The notes beneath the pieces were generated by a model that was given only the letters and a program-made list of their open reading frames with translations, did not search any database and was not told the DNA's origin. From contig OZ024797.1 in the NCBI GenBank assembly GCA_964017045.1, positions 14,837,562 through 14,901,561 on the forward strand: a stretch of 64,000 bases of DNA, given 5' to 3'. The stretch comes from Omphiscola glabra (lineage: Eukaryota > Mollusca > Gastropoda > Lymnaeidae). The position numbers were made by a program, and so were the translations under genes. Each line of letters starts with the position of its first letter. Positions within the stretch are counted from its first letter, which is position 1. Below, one piece after another: positions 57,521 to 64,000 of the stretch.

Positions 57521-58178
57521 AAAGTTGAGTATACGTGAAAATGAAGTACAAATGAAACTCTATTTGCAGATATGAATAGACTTGTGAAGAGCCTCTACAA
57601 AATAAACTATATCTAATCGTCCGATCTATGACGTCACTTTATTTGTTTCGGAGATTGACCCGGTCCATTAGCCAGCATTTGGTAAAACATTAGCTTCCAT
57701 TGTGCTCTGTTTTGATATCAGTAAATATGGAGTACGGAACTTGATTAGCCAAATGAACAAGAATCGATACCAATATACGTGTACTCGGAGCAAGCATCCG
57801 GAGGAAATGAGTACTCAACGGAGCATAATTTTATGCACATTCTATAGCATGCGGGAAGTATGTATTATGTTCTTTTATGTGTATAATTTACCCCGAGAAG
57901 TAAATATGTGCCAATATGTTCGTATCCGACCTGAGCTGGAAATACGTCACCTGAAGCTGTTCAGCTTTCCTCAAATAATCTCCAAACCCAACAAAAATGT
58001 ATACTCAATTACAGGTCATTCTCGACTTCGCGCCACGTGACCAACACGTAGTATATATAAAACTCCTAGCCCTATGCAAGTTAATATTCTGCAGTATGCA
58101 AACTATGCTGTCATTTTCCCATACCCACAACGTGCAGATGTATGAGCCTACCATGTTTTTACTTGTATCACATCGGAA
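57521..58178. other. Non-genic spacer
   Basis: A frame of about 115 codons (57685-58040) lacks family features. In AT-rich DNA of this length several such frames are expected by chance. Confidence 0.5.
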
Positions 58179-58562
58179 CGATGGAAATCTGGCCAAAGAG
58201 GGACACTGCACGATGGATATCTGGCCAAAGAGGGACACTGCACGATGGATATCTGGCCAAAGAGGGACACTGCACGATGGATATCTGGCCAAAGAGGGAC
58301 ACTGCACGATGGATATCTGGCCAAAGAGGGACACTGCACGATGGATATCTGGCCAAAGAGGGACACTGCACGATGGATATCTGGCCAAAGAGGGACACTG
58401 CACGATGGAAATCTGGCCAAAGAGGGACACTGCACGATGGATATCTGGCCAAAGAGGGACACTGCACGATGGATATCTGGCCAAAGAGGGACACTGCACG
58501 ATGGATATCTGGCCAAAGAGGGGCACTGCACGATGGATATCTGGCCAAAGAGGGACACTGAT
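58179..58562. repeat. 32-bp tandem repeat array, 12 copies, nearly identical
   Basis: Core gatggatatctggccaaaga, followed by gggacactgcac. Only three or four point differences occur in 12 copies. Several frames on both strands are open through the array. Confidence 0.97.
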
Positions 58563-58642
58563 TTATGGCAAAGAAGGGATGCAACTGAAATATATTCAGG
58601 ATCTATATTTATTATGAAATCCAAATTGACCATTGTTGGACT

Positions 58643-58867
58643 CTAGAAAACTAAGCAACTAGACAATTAAGACAGCTAGACAATTAGACAGCTAGACAAC
58701 TAGGCAACTAGACAATTAGACAGCTAGACAACTAGACAACTAGGTAACTAGACAACTAGACAACTGTGGTAACTAGACAACTAGACAACTGTGGCAACTA
58801 AACAACTAGACAATTAGACAAATAGGCAACTAGACAACTAGACCAACTAGGAAAATAGACAACTAGA
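58643..58867. repeat. 9-bp tandem repeat, degenerate
   Basis: Unit acaactaga with acaattaga, gcaactaga and acagctaga variants and occasional insertions (ctgtggtaa). Confidence 0.92.
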
Positions 58868-59450
58868 GATACGTATGTCGGCTTTGCCGCGTTCATTCAT
58901 TCTCACTGCACTACACATTTATAACGTAAATAAACTTATATCAAGCTGACCTCCCCACCCCCCCCCCACCACACAGGCACGCCGTGGCACTTGGAACCCC
59001 ACACCACTTTGAAACAGCTGTGACGTAGACACAACAACTGATCGTGTGTGGCACCGCCTGTTTGTGCTAGTGTTCAACAGATCCACTGCACATTGTGTTG
59101 TCGTGAGCGGTTATATTCATTGGTCATTCTGAATCGCAACTCGTCATTTGTGTTGTGTCTGAAATGCCATTTATTCGGACACTTGTTGTGTCAGATCTGC
59201 TCCGACCAGTCAGGTGGAGTGGGTCAGTGGCGTGAGGATTGTGGGCGCAAGCGGTGCTCGAAAATTTCCAGTGCCTATAAGTACATATCATAAAAGATAT
59301 TTGGCGCCGTCCACAAGAGAGATTGTGAGTTGGCCGAGGAAAACTCAAGAGCTGCTCTTGGTCGTACGCGATACTATTGTTGATTTCTGTATAAATAGGT
59401 TTAGTGATAAAGCAGAACATGATAGGACAGAACATAAAGTAACAGAATCC
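58868..59450. other. Non-genic spacer
   Basis: C-run at about 58951-58967. CAGTGGCGTGAGG at about 59226 resembles a hAT start, but no partner end is seen. No gene. Confidence 0.5.
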
Positions 59451-59738
59451 TGATTAAACAGAACAACGAAAGAGCACAGCTGAGACTAAACAGAACAATG
59501 AAAGAACATATCTGTGGCTAAACAGAAACATGAAAGAACAGAACCGTGGCTAAACAGAACAGCGAAAGAACGAAAGAACAGAAATGTAACTAAACAGAGC
59601 AATGAAAGAACAGAACCGTGACTAATAAACAGAACAACGAAAGAACAGCACAGTGACCATGCAGAGCATGGAATTAAAACAGAACCGTGACCATACAGAT
59701 CAACGAAAGAACAGAACCGTGATAAATCAGAACAGTGG
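59451..59738. repeat. Degenerate ~32-bp tandem repeat
   Basis: Core gaaagaacagaaccgtgact joined by aaacagaacaac. The same family occurs in the opposite orientation at 59991-60101. Confidence 0.9.
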
Positions 59739-59990
59739 CTTGGGAAGAAAATTATTTGTATCAATTTAATTATTGTACAAAGTAACAAATAAAGTAGAAG
59801 AATAACTTTCCTGCTGGCATTTTGACAATGTTCGAATTAATGCTTTTATCTTGGTGGTAGCCTTTGTCACGGGATGACAACAATAACATTTGGTGATTAA
59901 AATAGTATAAAATAAATTCTTTAAACTTTGAGTTATATCGATAACTCATTCAATAAATCTCTGCGATCAAAATTTGTATTTTCTGTTTTG

Positions 59991-60101
59991 GCAAAGTTCT
60001 GTTTTTTTTTCGTTCTGTTCTTTCACTCTTCTGTTATTTCTCTGCTCTGTTCTTTCAACCTTTAGTTATTTCGCTGTTCTGTCTCGCCGTGTTCTGTTTA
60101 A
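59991..60101. repeat. Inverted partner of the preceding repeat
   Basis: ctgttctttc and ctgttctgtt motifs are the reverse complement of the 59451-59738 array; near 60101 the complement reads gattaaacagaacac, matching gattaaacagaacaac at about 59452. The 250-bp spacer between them is AT-rich single-copy sequence. Confidence 0.8.
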
Positions 60102-60327
60102 TCCGGTTACCACATAAATAAATAGTTTTATGCGTAGTAAATGTACACTTACAGATAATGTATCGCTTTTATGGACATACCATAATAGCCACGAGTGCAA
60201 CAGACTGGTCCAGCGATGGAATTGTTCAGCACCACACTTGAGTTGAGCAATGCAAGATCTGCGTTGAGGGATTTCCTTTGATTAAGAATTTTTTAAAGCT
60301 CTCAGAATCCGGCTATGAAAAATATAC

Positions 60328-60716
60328 ACACGGTTAGCAAAGCATAGAGCCAGGAAGCAAAACATACAGCCGGGTAGCAAAATTTAAAGCCGGGTAAGAA
60401 AAGCAAAGAGCCAGGTAGGAAAGCGTAGAGCCGGGTAGCAAAACATACAGTCGGTTAGCAAAACATACAGCCAGGTAGCAAAGCGTAGAGCCGGGTAGCA
60501 AAACCTTTCAGCAGGGTAGCAAAACAAAAACCCAGGTAGCAAAACATACAGCCGGATATCAAAACATACAGCCGGGTAACAAAGCATACAGCCGGGCAGC
60601 AAAGAGCCAGGTAGCAAAGCGTAGAGCCGAGTAGCAAAACATACAGCAGGGTAGAAAAACAAAAACCCAGGTATCAAAACATACAGCCGGGTAACAAAAT
60701 ATACAGCCGGGTATTC
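60328..60716. repeat. 21-bp tandem repeat array, about 18 copies
   Basis: Core gccgggtagcaaaacataca. Variants (agccaggtagcaaag, cgtagag) recur, and a three-unit stretch around 60480-60545 is echoed at 60605-60675. Confidence 0.94.
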
Positions 60717-63515
60717 CTTGGAGAAATTACGAGACTCTACCGTTGCTTTAATTTTCTATGGGTTTTTTAAAATAGAGTTTCTGTAATACGTTTGTGATAT
60801 GTTTGTTATACGTTTGTAATATGTTATGGGCAGAAATTTCCCACGGAGTTATGCGGCACGAAACAGTTGAGAGTGAAAATATAATTTACTGATGGTTAGT
60901 CTCTTTACTCAACATTTATATGGACTTATAAACAAAATTCCGATCAATAAATGTTTTTGTGACTAAATTCTTGTTAATTTTTTTCCAGTCCCTTTTTTTC
61001 CTCCTGTGAAATTTTTCCTACAATCCACGAAACTTATATTGAAATTGTAATGATGTACTGTTGTGTTAACACGGCTTGTGCTCTGTGTTAGAGAGTATTT
61101 CGAAAGTATGGAAACGTGCGTTTCTATTAACTGTTCTATTTAATAACAACGAAAAATATTGAAATTCCAAGACGCGCTTGTTGTCTAAATGAAAAGAAGA
61201 CGCAAAAGACTGAAAGAGAGTAAGATGGTGAAAGTGTAAATGGTTTAGTGAAATTGGATGTCTCCATTTGAAGTGGGGGCCCATTGATATCACGCCTTTC
61301 AAATGTGAAGATGGGGCGTCATAGGATTGAGGGGAGAATGGGGTGGGGGTGGAGGACACCAAAAGAACGGCGGGCCTCTTGAAAATGTCCTCTTGAGCTG
61401 CTTGACCAGGAGCGAGGCATGACACACCCGTCACGTGATAGTCCTGGAGACCTACCCAGTCCCACTGTCCATGCCCGTCGACCCCCTCCCCCCACCCTCC
61501 CCCACACACACACAATCCATGCCGGTCAATAAAAAAAAATACCCCCCTTGGCTGCGGATGGTGAAAGATGGAATTTTTAGTGTAGAAATGGGGGCGGGGA
61601 GATATTGGACGGAGGAGGATGTTGGAGTGGAGTGGCTAAATGGATGGAGTGAATACAATTATCTTTAGTCGCTGCAACAAATGATTCTTAAGACGTGCTG
61701 GATTGGTCTCTGTGAGGCCTTGAACCGTTGGCCAAACCTCGGTGTCAGCCTATTTCACAGCCCTCGACGGCAAACATTGGGAGTGAGTAATGCGACTGAG
61801 TGCTGAGTGCTATTTATAGGGCTACGTGTTCCCAAAAATAAGCGAAGCTGGTAACTGACTGTGTCCACTTACTCCAATCGTCGCTCTAGATTTGTCGACT
61901 GTAATGTTCCGGTTTTTATTTGTCTGCAACTTCAAACTGGGACAAACAGTTCATTATATATCCATTATTTCCTACTGCCCGGTTTTATTTTGTTGTGTCT
62001 ACCACCTACCACTGTCATGTTCAGATTACTATTTCAACTGATATTATCAGGTTACCCACTGTCACGTCAACCAAGTTATGGCACCTAATTCCACCGTGAC
62101 TTCCACTTTATTATATGTCTTCTTATTGCCACCTTCACATAAGATTCGCTGTCCATTGTATCTCCCGCGTCAGACCAGATCTGGCGGTGTTTCAATCATT
62201 GATCACAATATGTTATTGCAGTCGTTGTGTGTTTGCTGTGATGTCTCCAATATGGGCGACAAGTCGCTATGTTTCCTGTTAAGGCGACAGGGCGCCACGC
62301 TAAAGATCATACATTTGAGCGATGGGGGGGGGGGGGCGCGACTCCTTGACATCTCCCGTGCCAGGTCCGATGGCGATGGACAAACGTGACCCCATTATTC
62401 ACGGACAAAACAAATAGACGCACTGGACTGACCGATGCCGCGGGACAAGCCCGCCCATTAATTGGAAAAGTGCACATTCAATCCCAACATTGACCCTGGA
62501 CTGTTAGCTGGACCTGATCTAGGGATGATCTTGGATCAAGGTGCCAAAACAGCTTTTTCACCCTGCTCGCTCCGATTCATAACCCCACCCCCCCCCCCCC
62601 CCCGCCCAAACCCCTCAACGGTTTTTCTGTATTAAATATAAGATCAGCACGTTTAATTTTAAAATCCGGTTCGCTTATCCGGACTGGCACTTGTGTACTC
62701 GCACTGGAGTCGAAGAAAAATATCGATAAATTGCGCCTTAAACAAAGTTTGCACTATCAGCATTGACTGAGCACACAAAAAAAAAAAAAAAACCAACAAA
62801 AAAAACAACCGGATACTTTCGTAATCGCACGCGCTAAAGCCAGATTCCTAAACAAGACTCGCTGGTGTTCACATGTTTCCTCCACTATTTGCCACCCATA
62901 AAAATCTTTTTTGTTTTTATAAAAAAATGCTTTTGTTCACAATTTTTATTTTTTTATTTTTTTTTTACATGTAGGGAATCCTGGAATTTTTTACCCCCCC
63001 CCCCCCCCCCCCCCGTGTGATCAGCAATGGAGAAATAGAAAGACTGAAAGCCAAGTAAGAAAGAAAGACACCTCTATTTTACAATATGGGGAGGGTGGTG
63101 GTCATTCGACACCAAAGATCAAGCTTTTTGGTGTCCGGTCTACTGGGATGTCCGCCCTGATTTATGGTCCAGGATCGTGATATTAAAAGTAACTTAGGAA
63201 CCGGTTTTTACTTTCCTTCTTGTTTTGTTCCTTTCCCGTGCAGGCACCTAAACACGGGGCCCATTGTTCGGCGTAAAGAGACGGTGAGGGGCAGGGGAGC
63301 ATAAAGTGGGGACAATTTATGGACCGGTGCTTATTACCATAACACTGGACATGGGTGAAGGAAAGGGTCTTGATTTTCTTCTTACTTTCTCTGATCCTAG
63401 CGTTTGCCTATTGTGTTCATTCGATGGGTCTCAAAACGTCGCACTTGTAACAGGGTTAAAGGACAAATAGGTTGTTGAATCCAGAAAATAATAGCGGCAA
63501 GATGGAACCGGGTCC
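60717..63515. other. Longest repeat-poor stretch, no gene recognised
   Basis: About 2.8 kb of mostly single-copy sequence. It has a C/ACAC tract (about 61482-61513), a G-run (about 62324-62336), a 16-base C-run (62588-62603), an A-run (about 62778-62792) and a 21-base C-run (62994-63014). Frames up to 149 codons on the minus strand (61066-61515) and 103 on the plus (62078-62389) show no family features. Confidence 0.55.
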
Positions 63516-63640
63516 TCATGTTGGGATCACTTTCTAGGGTCATTACGTTAGGGGTCATTATTTTGGGATTAGTTTCTAGGGTCATTACGTTAGGAGCCAT
63601 TATTTTGGGATCATTTTGTTTGGGATTATTATATCCCGAA
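63516..63640. repeat. 42-bp tandem repeat, about 2.5 copies
   Basis: The core ttctagggtcattacgttag starts at about 63532 and 63574, then decays. The minus strand reads NDPKIMAPNVMTLE repeats over 14 codons. Confidence 0.9.
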
Positions 63641-64000
63641 CGTGTGACTAACTTGCTGTGCAAGGCGCCATTTTTACACGCTTAGAAAGAAACGACATTA
63701 TTATGTCCTTACTCAGTTCTTATTGAAGATTTAGCTGAAGTATATCTACAGGGCCTTGCAAAATATGACACCTTCCGAAATGACAAATTATATGGGGGGC
63801 TGAATGTAGAGCATTTTAAGAACCCGTGGCTCAAAAAAAGATAATGTTCAATGAACGTTGATTAACTTGATTGAATAAAGGTCTCTCCATCGATGAGGTC
63901 ATTTGAATAATTTGAAGACGACCGACTAGCGTACATGATGAACTCTTACGTCTTAGAGCACCTTCTACAGCGGTCGAGACAGCGGTCTAACAGTACTCAG
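63641..64000. other. Non-genic end of window
   Basis: Single-copy AT-rich sequence; nothing recognisable. Confidence 0.5.

Noticed and set aside
57685..58040. Frame of about 115 codons
   Set aside because: Several frames of this length are expected by chance in 64 kb of AT-rich sequence; it has no ATG at its start and no motifs.
1..64000. tRNA, rRNA or small nuclear RNA genes
   Set aside because: I looked for typical T-loop (ggttcga) contexts and conserved rRNA words and found none with a matching fold.

Overview
The window looks like intergenic DNA from an animal nuclear genome. I see no ordinary protein-coding gene I can name, no tRNA or rRNA gene, and nothing bacterial (no operons, no ribosome-binding-site-led ORFs). 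The host call rests on decayed non-LTR (Jockey-type) retrotransposon pieces, hAT transposon ends with 8-bp target duplications, foldback elements, long homopolymer tracts and a very high minisatellite load. A mollusc, perhaps a gastropod, is my best guess, but that is inference only.

Tandem repeats dominate: more than fifty arrays, most with unrelated units of 9 to 83 bp. By hand tally they fill roughly 40% of the 64 kb. The largest are a 17-bp array (6452-9328, about 169 copies), a 72-bp array (12718-14130), a 33-bp array (16689-17613), a 21-bp array (18640-19566), a 19-bp array (22693-23545), a 24-bp array (30165-31386), paired 31/26-bp arrays (33163-34107) and a 25-bp array (51323-52251). 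Several have higher-order structure, such as dimers, 4-mers or a 1.1-kb internal duplication. Nearly all long open frames lie in these arrays and are open in several frames or on both strands, so I do not treat them as genes.

Mobile elements: two short hAT-like elements (1177-1507; 20043-20239, the second with a perfect 8-bp target duplication); a foldback element (9657-9930); a 5'-truncated, frameshifted Jockey-like reverse transcriptase (23546-25215); the 3' end of a second non-LTR element on the minus strand (25985-26290); and a 5.76-kb hAT-bounded composite (37515-43270). The composite holds a second dispersed element (about 38575-42915) whose right part is a regular array of ~170-bp monomers alternating between two types (340-bp dimers). 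A 71-bp tandem repeat at 48731-48940 carries the same hairpin as the 3' end of the non-LTR element at 26 kb, linking retrotransposon tails to minisatellite formation.

The remaining single-copy stretches hold poly-C/G, poly-A/T and TG tracts and no recognisable genes. Two short stretches (32402-32632 and 55347-55474) read like possible exons but are unproven. The most interesting parts are the ~170/340-bp alternating array inside the nested transposon, the retrotransposon-tail-derived tandem repeat, and the signs that arrays arise and grow locally. There is no evidence of a multi-gene system.
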